From Methylobacterium sp. J-068 (GTDB lineage Bacteria > Pseudomonadota > Alphaproteobacteria > Rhizobiales > Beijerinckiaceae), in NCBI RefSeq assembly GCF_022829445.1, contig NZ_JAKSXY010000109.1:105213-169212 (forward strand): DNA of 64,000 nt, given 5' to 3'. The notes below the pieces were generated by a model that ran no database searches, was not told the origin of the DNA, and worked only from the letters and a program-made list of their open reading frames with translations. The translations under genes were made by a program, and so were the position numbers. How positions within the stretch are numbered: the stretch's first letter is position 1; each line of letters begins with the position of its first letter. Positions 16,407 to 24,865 of the stretch are shown here, piece by piece.

Positions 16407-17639
16407 ATGGCCACGATGGATCGACGCAGCCTCCTCAGACAGGCCGGGGCCGGCCTGATCGCGGCCGGCGGGTCGGCCCTCGCGCCGCTGCGCGGATGGG
16501 CTGCGGAGGAGACCGCCGCCGCGCCCGAGGTCGTCCTGCCCTTCGGCAACGGCGAGCGGCCGCTCGTCGCTTATCCGGGCAAGCGCCCGCTCCTGCAGAT
16601 GACCGCGCGGCCGCCGCAGCTGGAGACGCCCTTCTCCGTCTTCGACGAGGGCGTGCTCACGCCGAACGACGCCTTCTTCGTCCGCTATCACCTCGCCGAC
16701 ATTCCGACGACGATCGATCCCGAAACCTTCCGCCTGACAGTGGCGGGGCACGTGGATGGACCGGTCTCCCTGTCGCTCGCCGAACTGAAAGCGCTGCCGA
16801 CCGTCGAGATCGTCGCGGTCAACCAGTGCTCGGGCAATTCGCGCGGCTTCGTCGAGCCGCGCGTCGCCGGGGGCCAGCTCGCCAACGGCGCCATGGGCAA
16901 TGCCCGCTGGACAGGCGTGCCGCTGAAGGTCGTCCTCGACCGGGCGGGGGTGAAGGCCGGGGCCGTGCAGGTCGTGTTCGAGGGTCTCGACGGCCCGGTC
17001 ATTCCCGAGACGCCCGATTTCGCCAAGGCGCTCGGCATCGACCATGCCCGCGACGGCGAGGTGATGCTGGCCTGGGCCATGAACGGCGCCGACCTGCCCT
17101 GGCTCAACGGCTACCCGCTGCGCCTCGTGGTTCCGGGCTTCTTCGGAACCTACTGGGTCAAGCACCTCAACGCGATCACGGTGCTCGACAAGCCCTACGA
17201 GGGCTTCTGGATGAAATCGGCCTATCGCATTCCCGACAATCCGTGCGCCTGCGTCGAGCCCGGGCAGGCGCCCAAGGCCACCGTGCCGATCAACCGCTTC
17301 ACCATCCGGTCCTTCATCACGAACCTCGTCGACGGGGCCGACATCCGGGCGGGACGCACGAATCTGCGCGGCATCGCCTTCGACGGTGGTTCCGGCATCG
17401 CGACGGTGGCGGTCTCGGCCGATGACGGGCACAGCTGGACGGAGGCGACGCTCGGACAGGATCCGGGACGCTATTCCTTCCGGCCCTGGACCCTGTCGCT
17501 CGACCTCGCGCCCGGACCGCACGCCCTGCGGGTGCGGGCCACGGGCAAGGACGGCGCCACCCAGCCGATGGAGCCGCGCTGGAACCCGCCGGGCTACATG
17601 CGCAACGTGGTCGAGAGCGTCCGCGTGCGGGCAGCGTGA
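16407..17639 (+). CDS. sorA: Periplasmic molybdopterin sulfite dehydrogenase (SorA)
   Basis: This 410-residue Mo enzyme has a Tat-type leader, with DRRSLLR before a hydrophobic stretch and cleavage near GWAAEE. The sulfite-oxidase fold is evident: FVRYHLADIP, the Mo-coordinating cysteine in AVNQCSGNSRGF, then GFFGTYWVKHLNAITVL and a C-terminal dimerisation domain ending NVVESVRV. GGGAG precedes the chosen ATG by 8 bp. It oxidises sulfite from the lyase to sulfate in the periplasm and passes electrons to the cytochrome c encoded next, as in Starkeya SorAB. Confidence 0.88.
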   Translation: MATMDRRSLLRQAGAGLIAAGGSALAPLRGWAAEETAAAPEVVLPFGNGERPLVAYPGKRPLLQMTARPPQLETPFSVFDEGVLTPNDAFFVRYHLADIPTTIDPETFRLTVAGHVDGPVSLSLAELKALPTVEIVAVNQCSGNSRGFVEPRVAGGQLANGAMGNARWTGVPLKVVLDRAGVKAGAVQVVFEGLDGPVIPETPDFAKALGIDHARDGEVMLAWAMNGADLPWLNGYPLRLVVPGFFGTYWVKHLNAITVLDKPYEGFWMKSAYRIPDNPCACVEPGQAPKATVPINRFTIRSFITNLVDGADIRAGRTNLRGIAFDGGSGIATVAVSADDGHSWTEATLGQDPGRYSFRPWTLSLDLAPGPHALRVRATGKDGATQPMEPRWNPPGYMRNVVESVRVRAA

Positions 17640-17650
17640 GGACAACCCGA

Positions 17651-17980
17651 ATGAAGACGCACGTCCCGACCGCACTTCTATTGATCTCGGTGAGCCTGGG
17701 AGTGTGGGCAAGCCTCCCCGCCACCGCCGCGCCGCGAAGCTACGCGCTGCCGGACCCGACAGCGCAGTTGCGTCCCGCGCCGGACCGACAGGCCGGGTTC
17801 GAGGCGGCACAGGCCAACTGCCTGACCTGCCACTCCGTCGACTACGTCGCCATGCAGCCGCCCGGGAAGGGACAGGCCTTCTGGGCCAGCGAAGTGACGA
17901 AGATGATCAAGGTCTATCATGCCCCGATCAGCGAGGCCGACGGCAAGGCCATCGCCGACTATCTCGCGGCGGCCTACTAG
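17651..17980 (+). CDS. sorB: Sulfite dehydrogenase cytochrome c subunit (SorB)
   Basis: This 109-residue protein has a signal peptide (LLLISVSLGVWASLPATAA), one heme-binding CLTCHS motif and a distal methionine candidate in the VTKMIKVYHAP region. The ATG at 17651 is preferred because AGGA, formed across the sorA stop, lies 8 bp upstream; the 17636 GTG overlapping sorA has no such site. SorB takes electrons from SorA's molybdenum centre and feeds the respiratory chain. Confidence 0.85.
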   Translation: MKTHVPTALLLISVSLGVWASLPATAAPRSYALPDPTAQLRPAPDRQAGFEAAQANCLTCHSVDYVAMQPPGKGQAFWASEVTKMIKVYHAPISEADGKAIADYLAAAY

Positions 17981-18020
17981 GGGCGGGCGTGGCGTCCGCG
18001 TCGGCCCCGGAGGTGGAACT

Positions 18021-18263
18021 TCAGAGGATGGCGGTGATGAAGGCGGCGACCTGCGCATGAGCGTTCGCGACCATCTGGGCCACGGGCTCGTCGGCGAAGT
18101 AGATCCGGCTCGCCGTCAGGGTCACGGCGACCAGCCAGAAGCCGATCACGGCGACGTTGCGCGCGCGGCGATCCCCCGCCGCCGACGTGCCCTGGCACGC
18201 GACTTCCACGGGTTCGCCGAACGGATCGTAGCTCATCGTCGGCTGGTCGGAACGCGTGCTCAT
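18021..18263 (-). CDS. Small single-pass membrane protein, unknown
   Basis: An 80-residue protein from ATG 18263. It has a polar N-terminus (EPVEVACQGTSAAGDRRARN), one hydrophobic helix (VAVIGFWLVAVTLTASRIYFA) and a short C-tail (VAQMVANAHAQVAAFITAIL) that is itself amphipathic. It faces sorB and its start lies 135 bp from the divergent yeiH-type start. No family is recognised. The clean hydrophobic helix and absence of a competing frame favour a real gene. Confidence 0.5.
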   Translation of the reverse strand: MSTRSDQPTMSYDPFGEPVEVACQGTSAAGDRRARNVAVIGFWLVAVTLTASRIYFADEPVAQMVANAHAQVAAFITAIL

Positions 18264-18397
18264 GACGGTGAATGTCGCGCTTCGACCCTGCCCAATCAAT
18301 GGATGGGTTTTGCGAAGATTTTCGCCACGGGAGAGTGTTGTTCTCCTTCGCTCACGCGGTACAGAATTTCCTTCCGCCTGCCTCCCGAGAAGGCATC

Positions 18398-19528
18398 ATG
18401 AGCGTCAAGGGCATCACGACGGCACCCAGCGAGGCTCCCAGGTCGGGGGTCGCCGGTGGCGAGAATTCGCGTGGCGAGATCGCCCGCGGCAAGACGGCCG
18501 GTGGTCGGATCGCCTCGCTCCTGCCCGGAATCCTGGTCTGCCTCGCCGTCACGGCGGCGTCCCTGGCCGTGCAGGCGCTGGAGGAGCGTGCCACGGGGCA
18601 TCCCTACGTCGAGGCGCTCGTCATCGCGATCCTGCTCGGGATCGCCCTGCGCACGCTCTGGAGCCCCGGCGAGCGCTTCCGGGCCGGCATCGCGTTCTCG
18701 GCCAAGCAGGTGCTCGAACTCGCCGTCACGCTGCTCGGCGCCTCCATCAGCCTCGGGGCCATCGTCGCGTCGGGCACGAGCCTGCTCACCGGGATCGTCG
18801 CCACGGTGGTCCTCGCGATCGTCGCCAGCTACGTCATCTGCCGCGTGCTCGGCCTGCCGGCCCGCATGGCGATCCTGGTGGCCTGCGGCAACGCCATCTG
18901 CGGCAACTCGGCCATCGCCGCCGTGGCGCCGGTGATCGGGGCCGACAGCAAGGACGTGGTCGCCGCCATCGCCTTCACGGCCGTGCTCGGCGTCCTCATG
19001 GTGCTCGGCCTGCCGCTCTTCATCCCGCTCGTCGGGCTGTCCGAGCACCAGTACGGGACGCTGGCGGGATTGACGGTCTACGCGGTGCCGCAGGTGCTCG
19101 CCGCCACCGTCCCGGTCGGCATCCTGGCCACGCAGGTCGGCACGCTGGTCAAGCTGGTGCGCGTCCTGATGCTCGGCCCCGTCGTGGTCGCGTTCTCGTT
19201 CATCGCCCAGCACCTGCCGGCGGAGGGCGCGGTGGCCAAGGCGAAGCCCGGCCGCCTCGGCTTCTTCAAGATCGTGCCCTGGTTCATCCTGGGCTTCCTG
19301 GCGCTCGCGAGCCTGCGCTCCCTCGGCCTCGTTCCCGAGACCGCCTCCCAGCCGATCACCCGTCTGGCGGGCTTGCTCACCGTGGTGTCGATGGCGGCCC
19401 TCGGCCTCGGCGTCGATGTGCGGGTGCTGGCCCGGGTCGGCGGCCGGGTCACGCTCGCGGTGACGGGCTCGCTCGTCGTCCTGCTCGCCGTCAGCCTATC
19501 GCTGATCTGGGCCCTGCGGATCGCCTAA
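18398..19528 (+). CDS. YeiH-family putative sulfate exporter
   Basis: This 376-residue membrane protein has about ten helices. Family landmarks are PYVEALVIAILLGIALR, AKQVLELAVTLLGASISLG, the GNAICGNSAIAAVAPVI segment and LTVYAVPQVLAATVPVG. GAGAAGG precedes ATG 18398; longer in-frame starts add a polar leader without a binding site. Position downstream of sorAB fits export of sulfate or sulfite produced by sulfonate breakdown. The export role in this family is proposed rather than firmly proven. Confidence 0.85.
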   Translation: MSVKGITTAPSEAPRSGVAGGENSRGEIARGKTAGGRIASLLPGILVCLAVTAASLAVQALEERATGHPYVEALVIAILLGIALRTLWSPGERFRAGIAFSAKQVLELAVTLLGASISLGAIVASGTSLLTGIVATVVLAIVASYVICRVLGLPARMAILVACGNAICGNSAIAAVAPVIGADSKDVVAAIAFTAVLGVLMVLGLPLFIPLVGLSEHQYGTLAGLTVYAVPQVLAATVPVGILATQVGTLVKLVRVLMLGPVVVAFSFIAQHLPAEGAVAKAKPGRLGFFKIVPWFILGFLALASLRSLGLVPETASQPITRLAGLLTVVSMAALGLGVDVRVLARVGGRVTLAVTGSLVVLLAVSLSLIWALRIA

Positions 19529-19726
19529 GATCCGCCCCGGCGGAACCCCGGTCAGCGCGCCCGAGGCCGAGACGGCTCTCGACCGCCCGCGCCGGGAAGA
19601 CCGTGACGGCGGAGCGGGTGCCCAGGCTCGCGCCACCCTGCATCGAGCGAGCAAAGCGAGCCTGGATGCGTTTTGATGGAATCATCCGAGCGAAGCGTAA
19701 GACGCTGTCGATGCTCAGGAAAAGAA

Positions 19727-19802
19727 TGGTGCCCAGGGACGGAGTCGAACCGCCGACACTGCGATTTTCAGTCGCATGCTCTACCAACTGAGCTACCTGG
19801 GC
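19727..19802 (-). tRNA. tRNA-Phe (GAA)
   Basis: Read on the minus strand, GCCCAGG and CCTGGGC close the acceptor stem, followed by discriminator A and an encoded CCA. The D arm has AGCTCAGTTGGTAGAGC and the T arm GGCGGTTCGACTCCGTC. The anticodon loop CTGAAAA gives anticodon GAA. The length is 76 nt. It lies just downstream of the yacG gene on the same strand. Confidence 0.96.
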
Positions 19803-19919
19803 CGCCGCCGGTTCGCGTGAGCGGCACCGGCTGGAGCGGGGGTATAGGGGGTGGATTGCGGCCTGTCCAGCCTTGTTCGAAAGAGATTTCGCGGGCGGTG
19901 CCCGGCCTCGATCCTGGCC

Positions 19920-20144
19920 TCAATCCCGGTCGCGCGCGAGCCCTCCGGACCCCGCCGCATCCTCGTCCTCGTCCTCGGCCGTCGGGATGGCGTAGCGGTC
20001 GGTCAGCCAGCGGCCGAGATCGATATCGGCGCAGCGTGCCGAGCAGAACGGGGTGAAGGCCGCCTCGGCCGGCTTGCGGCAGATGGGGCAGGGCTCGGCC
20101 TTCGGGGCCCTCCGGCGCCCCGGCATGGGGTCCGATGCGCTCAC
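19920..20144 (-). CDS. yacG: DNA gyrase inhibitor YacG (zinc-binding)
   Basis: This 74-residue protein has the four-cysteine zinc site CPIC...FCSARC, followed by the family core ADIDLGRWLTDRYAIP and an acidic tail rich in E and D. YacG binds GyrB and blocks DNA binding in E. coli. The GTG start at 20144 overlaps the maf stop (GTGA), so the two genes are translationally coupled, as often seen in alphaproteobacteria. Confidence 0.9.
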   Translation of the reverse strand: MSASDPMPGRRRAPKAEPCPICRKPAEAAFTPFCSARCADIDLGRWLTDRYAIPTAEDEDEDAAGSGGLARDRD

Positions 20145-20791
20145 AGGGCGCCTCCCCAGGTCTGGCGGACCGGGAATCCCTCCCCTTCGAGGAGGCTCAC
20201 CGTCTCGTAGAGCGGCAGGCCGACCACCGCGCTGTGCGAGCCGACGAGCTTGACCACGAAGGAGCCGGCGAGTCCCTGGATGGCGTAGCCGCCGGCCTTG
20301 CCGCGCCACTCGTCGGAGGCGATGTAGGCCTCGATCTCGCGCGACGAGAGACGCTTGAAGCGGACCCGCGTCTCGACCACCCGTTCGCGACGGGCATCCT
20401 TCGGCGAGAGCAGGCAGATCGCGGTGTAGACCCGGTGCTGGCGCCCCGAGAGCAGGCGCAGGCAATCGGCCGCCTCGTCGGGCAACTCGGTCTTGGGCAG
20501 GACGCGGCGCCCCACCGCCACGACGGTGTCGGCCGAGATCAGGTAGGCCTCGCGCATGTCGTCGCGCCGGCGCGCGGCCGCACCCGCCACCGCGAGCTTC
20601 TCGCGGGCCAGGCGCCGGGCGAGCTCGCGCGGGGTCTCGGACTTGCGCGGCGTCTCGTCGATGTCGGCCGGCAGCAGCGCGTCGGGCTCGATGCCCGCCT
20701 GTTGCAGCAGGGCGAGGCGCCGGGGCGAGGCGGAGGCGAGGACGAGGCGGGCGCTCCGGATGGGCTCCGCGGCGTTTCCGGTCGTGATCAC
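20141..20791 (-). CDS. maf: Maf-family nucleotide pyrophosphatase
   Basis: This 216-residue protein begins with the Maf signature RLVLASASPRRLALLQQAGI. It also carries the ISADTVVAVGRRVLPK phosphate/metal motif and GGYAIQGLAGSFVVKLVGSHSAVVGLPL near the end. Family members hydrolyse non-canonical NTPs and influence septum formation. GTG 20791 is used because upstream in-frame sequence is low-complexity arginine/proline. It overlaps yacG by 4 bp. Confidence 0.9.
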   Translation of the reverse strand: MITTGNAAEPIRSARLVLASASPRRLALLQQAGIEPDALLPADIDETPRKSETPRELARRLAREKLAVAGAAARRRDDMREAYLISADTVVAVGRRVLPKTELPDEAADCLRLLSGRQHRVYTAICLLSPKDARRERVVETRVRFKRLSSREIEAYIASDEWRGKAGGYAIQGLAGSFVVKLVGSHSAVVGLPLYETVSLLEGEGFPVRQTWGGAL

Positions 20792-21056
20792 GTGGGAGCC
20801 GTCATGCGTGGGGGTTGCATCCTGGTGCAGGGTCGAGGACGGCGCGGCGCCGGGGCCGCCCGATCGGAACGGGGCGATGCGGCGAACGCGCGGCCCGCCT
20901 CGCGCGGCCGCGCGGCGCGGCGGCGGGAACCTATCGGAAACCCTCCCGCTTGTGAACGCGCCTCGGCGGTCGCCGCCGGCCTCCCATCGCGGCGCCGGTT
21001 GGCGGCGGCGCGCGATCCGCGTCCGGGCCGAACCGCTCACCGTCATCCCCAGGCGC

Positions 21057-21248
21057 TCAGGCGAAGGAGCCGGTCTTGGCCGCGCCCGACAGACCGGTGA
21101 GCGAGGCGATCACCGGCCGCTGACCGAGCGGCGCCCGGCGGGTCTCCCGGGGGCGCCCGTTCTGCCAGACCACGTTCCCGGTCATGCCGGCTCCGGCGAG
21201 GATGCGCACGCAATCGAGGGGTGGGCCGGTGGCGATGGCCCCGATCAC
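21057..21248 (-). CDS. Possible 63-residue small protein coupled to the methyltransferase-like gene
   Basis: A GTG start at 21248 overlaps the stop of the upstream gene in a GTGA junction, the coupling used elsewhere in this window. The product runs VIGAIATGPPLDCVRILAG, then a polar centre and an SLTGLSGAAKTGSF end. No family is recognised and GC bias alone could produce such a frame, so it is tentative. Confidence 0.3.
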   Translation of the reverse strand: MIGAIATGPPLDCVRILAGAGMTGNVVWQNGRPRETRRAPLGQRPVIASLTGLSGAAKTGSFA

Positions 21249-22138
21249 GACCGCGCCATGGCGACAACCATCCTGCGCTGCCGGCACTGGATCTCCCGGA
21301 GATGGTCGATCGCCCCGTTCTGGAGGGCGAGCAGCGCCTGCGGTTCCGCCTCGGCGTCGCGCCGCATCGAGACGTAGAACTCGAAGTCGCCCGGCTCCGT
21401 CCCGGAGACCTGGTTCAGAACGAAGGGAAACAGGCCGAGGCGCGACGCGAGGGCGGCGATGTCGAGGAAGGACAGGGGCGTGAAGACCCAGCAATGGCAA
21501 TCCACGTAGCGGTCGGGCTCCGTCGCCTCCATGGCGCGCACCTGCGCGAGGGCGAGCGCCACCTCCCCGCAGAGCCTGGGCGCCGCGTCGACATCCACGC
21601 CGTCCCAGATCGCGGCGCTCTCCAGCGCGCGCGCCTCGTAGGTATGTGCGAAGGCCTGGCGCGGGCTCGGCCGGGTCAGGCCGAGCAGGTCGGCCTCGAC
21701 CAGCTCGGCGATGGTGCTGTCGGCGCGGCCCGCGTCGAACATGAAGCGCCGGTCGGGCAGCGACAGGTTCAGCACGCCGCCCGGTCGCAGCACCGCGTGG
21801 ATGCCGCGCAGCCAGCCGAGGAGGTTCGGCACGAACTGCGCCACCTGAGCACCGATGGCGAAATCGAGGTCGGAGCATCCGAGCAGCGCATCCAGCGGGC
21901 CGTCCCCCGTCCAGGCGTGGTCGATCGGCGTCGCGCCGGGCACACCCGCCTGCGCGTCGAGCGCGTGGTCGACATAGGCCACGCGGACGCCGGACGGGAG
22001 CGGGGTCGGGTTGGCGGCCGGCCCGAATTCCAGGCCCCGCGCCTCCGGGAGGGAGAGGTCGTGGGTGAGCCGCGCCAGGCGCCGATCCGAGGCACGGCGC
22101 GTCAGGAACGCATCCAACGACAACGATCCGGACTGCAT
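21245..22138 (-). CDS. Class I SAM-dependent methyltransferase-like protein
   Basis: This 297-residue protein carries a degenerate motif I at LEFGPAANPTPLP, an acidic post-motif at VAYVDHA, and the motif-III-like LRGIHAVLRPGGVLNLSLPDRR typical of Methyltransf_11/23 proteins. The C-terminal half (DCHCWVFTPLSFLDIAALASRLGL) matches proteins often found with glycan or polysaccharide genes. ATG 22138 follows AGGAAG. It is divergent from the acyl-CoA ligase. The substrate is unknown. Confidence 0.7.
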   Translation of the reverse strand: MQSGSLSLDAFLTRRASDRRLARLTHDLSLPEARGLEFGPAANPTPLPSGVRVAYVDHALDAQAGVPGATPIDHAWTGDGPLDALLGCSDLDFAIGAQVAQFVPNLLGWLRGIHAVLRPGGVLNLSLPDRRFMFDAGRADSTIAELVEADLLGLTRPSPRQAFAHTYEARALESAAIWDGVDVDAAPRLCGEVALALAQVRAMEATEPDRYVDCHCWVFTPLSFLDIAALASRLGLFPFVLNQVSGTEPGDFEFYVSMRRDAEAEPQALLALQNGAIDHLREIQCRQRRMVVAMARS

Positions 22139-22327
22139 GCCGCGCATCTTCCTTTCACGCCTCGGCCCGAGGGGGCGACCGGGCCCGAGCTTCATCGCTG
22201 AAACCACCAAATGTCCAGACCGCACCGCCGCATCGGAATCCAGGTGCTTTTCCGAGAAATCCGGCGCCGGACGCGATTTGTCGGACCGGCGCGAACCGGT
22301 ATCGTGTTCCGCGAGGGAGAGACGCCG

Positions 22328-23983
22328 ATGACCACGCCCACCACGGCCGAGCGCGCCGCACCGACGATCTACGACCGCGATCTCGACCGGAACCCGGCGA
22401 ACCACCAGCCGCTGACGCCCTTGAGCTATCTCGACCGGGCGGCGCGGGTCTTCCCCGCGCACACCGCGATCGTCCACGGCCCCCTGCGGCGCAGCTATGC
22501 CGAACTCTACGCGCGCTGCCAGCGCCTCGCCGGCGCCCTCGCGGCGCGGGGCATCGGCCGGGGCGACACCGTCGCGGTGATGCTCGCCAACACGCCCGAG
22601 ATGATCGAGGTGCATTACGGGGTACCGATGACGGGCGCCGTGCTCAACACCCTGAACACCCGCCTCGACGCCGCCGGCCTCGCCTTCTGCCTGGACCACG
22701 GGGAGGCCAAGGTGCTGATCACCGACCGCGAATTCGCGGCGGTGGCGGGCCCGGCCCTGGCGCAGGCCGGCGTGACACCCCTGGTGATCGACGTCGACGA
22801 TCCCGAATATACCGGCCCCGGCGCGACGGTCGGGAGCCTGACCTACGAGGCGCTGCTCGCCGAGGGCGACCCGGACTGGGATTGGGCCATGCCGGGCGAC
22901 GAGTGGGACGCGATCTCGCTCAACTACACGTCGGGCACCACCGGCGATCCGAAAGGCGTGGTCTACCACCATCGCGGCGCCGCCCTGCTCTGCCTCGGCA
23001 ACGTCATCACGGGCGGGCTCGGGCAGCACCCGGTCTATCTCTGGACCCTGCCGATGTTCCACTGCAACGGCTGGTGCTTCGCCTGGACGCTCTCGGTGGT
23101 GGCCGGCACCCATGTCTGCCTGCGGCAGGTGCGGGCCGGCGCCCTCTACCGGGCGCTGGCCGAGCACGGGGTGACGCATCTGTGCGGGGCTCCGATCGTG
23201 ATGCAGCTCCTGCTCAACGCCTCGGATGGCGAGCGCCGTCCTCTCCCCCGGCGCGTCGCCTTCCTCACGGCCGCCGCGCCCCCGCCCCAGGCGGTGCTCG
23301 CCGCCATGGGCAGCGCCGGCTTCGACGTCACCCACCTCTACGGGCTCACCGAGACCTACGGCCCGGCGGTGGTGAATGCCTGGCACCGCGACTGGGACGC
23401 GTTGGATGGGGACGCGCGTGCGGAAAAGATGGCGCGCCAGGGCGTGCGCTACCCCGTGCTCGAAGGCTTCGACATCCGCGACCCCGAGACCTGCGAATCC
23501 GTGCCGGCGGACGGCGAGACCATGGGCGAGGCCATGTTTCGCGGCAACGTGGTGATGCGCGGCTATCTCAAGAACCCGAAGGCGACCGAGGCCGCCTTCG
23601 CGGGCGGCTGGTTCCGCTCCGGCGATCTCGGGGTGAAGCACCCGGACGGCTACATCCAACTCAAGGACCGCTCGAAGGACATCATCATCTCGGGCGGCGA
23701 GAACATCTCCTCGATCGAGGTCGAGGACGCCCTGTTCCGCCACCCCGCCGTCGCCGCCGCCGCCGTGGTGGCCAAGCCCGACGCCAAGTGGGGCGAGACG
23801 CCGGTGGCCTTCGTGGAACTGAAGCCCGACGCCAGCGTGGAGGCCGACGTCCTCATCAGTTGGTGCCGTGAGCGGATGGCCGCCTACAAGCTGCCGCGCC
23901 AGATCGTGTTCGGGGAGTTGCCGAAGACCTCGACGGGGAAGGTGCAGAAGTATCTTTTAAGGGAGCGGGCGAAAGAGGGGTGA
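22328..23983 (+). CDS. Fatty-acyl-CoA synthetase (AMP-binding, ANL family)
   Basis: This 551-residue adenylating enzyme has the P-loop-like LNYTSGTTGDPKGVVYHH, the A5 LYGLTETYGP, the A7 FRSGDLGVKHPDGY and A8 LKDRSKDIIISGGENISS, and the catalytic lysine near the end in PKTSTGKVQK. This pattern fits medium-chain or methylmercaptopropionyl-type CoA ligases (AlkK/DmdB group). GGGAGAG precedes ATG 22328. The gene stands alone, so the natural acid substrate is not indicated. Confidence 0.9.
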   Translation: MTTPTTAERAAPTIYDRDLDRNPANHQPLTPLSYLDRAARVFPAHTAIVHGPLRRSYAELYARCQRLAGALAARGIGRGDTVAVMLANTPEMIEVHYGVPMTGAVLNTLNTRLDAAGLAFCLDHGEAKVLITDREFAAVAGPALAQAGVTPLVIDVDDPEYTGPGATVGSLTYEALLAEGDPDWDWAMPGDEWDAISLNYTSGTTGDPKGVVYHHRGAALLCLGNVITGGLGQHPVYLWTLPMFHCNGWCFAWTLSVVAGTHVCLRQVRAGALYRALAEHGVTHLCGAPIVMQLLLNASDGERRPLPRRVAFLTAAAPPPQAVLAAMGSAGFDVTHLYGLTETYGPAVVNAWHRDWDALDGDARAEKMARQGVRYPVLEGFDIRDPETCESVPADGETMGEAMFRGNVVMRGYLKNPKATEAAFAGGWFRSGDLGVKHPDGYIQLKDRSKDIIISGGENISSIEVEDALFRHPAVAAAAVVAKPDAKWGETPVAFVELKPDASVEADVLISWCRERMAAYKLPRQIVFGELPKTSTGKVQKYLLRERAKEG

Positions 23984-24070
23984 ATCCGAGGCGAGCCAGC
24001 GTCCCCGGACCTGCCATGTTCAGCCATGGCCCACGCCGCACCGGGTCCTTCCGCTATCGGTGCGGCCGCA

Positions 24071-24865
24071 TCACTCGGCCGCCTCCAAGGCGGAGGTCAG
24101 GCCAGCCAGGGCCTTGAGCTTCGCCAAGGCGTCGCGTTCGGTTCCCCTGTAGGAGACCACACCGTCCAAACGGGCATAAGCCAGCGCCAGGGTCTTTTCC
24201 TTCACAGGGTTCGTCTTCGCGCGCTCGACCAGCAGAGCGACGCGCCCTTCATGATGGCGATAGGCCTGTGCCTCCATCTTCGAAACGATGGCATGCAGCG
24301 CGCGCTCTTCGCTGGTCCCGATATAGATCGCTACAGGCGGCCGAGCGGCAGCGCGGACGACGACATCCGCCTCCGGCCCGACCATGTCCTGCGCGAGCTG
24401 CCCCTTCTCTTCGATGACGGCTTCGCCCTCGAAGGCGTGCTGGATAGCCGTGATGGCATCCTCGCGGAAAGCATTGCGGACGAACGGCGTGGACAGCAGG
24501 GCGAGATCCTGAAGCCGCAGCAGCAGCCCCATGAAGCGCACCGCAGCGGCGCCGATTTCCGACTCCGACAAGGATGAGGAACACAGGGTTCGCTCCTCCG
24601 GATCGAAGCGCGCGCCGAACTCTCGCAGAAGGTACGCGAACGCTTCACGACGCGACTTGCCACCGAGATCGACGCCGCACGCTTCGAGCATCGGCACCTG
24701 GTTGCCGTCATCCTCGACGCGCCAGCCCTTCTCGTTGTCACGCACGAGGTACATGAGAAGCGGGTCGCCACCGGCATCGGTATAGGATGTTTGGATCGCC
24801 CAGCCGACCGGTACGGGTCGAACCTCCAGAGCGTCGCAGAACGCCTGACAGAGAAGGTGCTTCAT
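24071..24865 (-). CDS. DUF1828 domain-containing protein, second gene of a two-gene unit
   Basis: A 264-residue protein. The N-terminal ~90 residues match the DUF1828 pattern (TSYTDAGGDPLLMYLVRDNEKGWRVEDDGNQVP in part, with LEACGVDL). The central region is helical. A C-terminal region (AIYIGTSEERALHAIV, ALLVERAKTNPVKEKTL) resembles the DUF1829-type extension. Its ATG overlaps the stop of the upstream partner (ATGA). Base composition is visibly lower in GC than in flanking genes, which suggests horizontal acquisition. The function of the domain is unknown; it occurs in phage and mobile settings. Confidence 0.7.
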   Translation of the reverse strand: MKHLLCQAFCDALEVRPVPVGWAIQTSYTDAGGDPLLMYLVRDNEKGWRVEDDGNQVPMLEACGVDLGGKSRREAFAYLLREFGARFDPEERTLCSSSLSESEIGAAAVRFMGLLLRLQDLALLSTPFVRNAFREDAITAIQHAFEGEAVIEEKGQLAQDMVGPEADVVVRAAARPPVAIYIGTSEERALHAIVSKMEAQAYRHHEGRVALLVERAKTNPVKEKTLALAYARLDGVVSYRGTERDALAKLKALAGLTSALEAAE

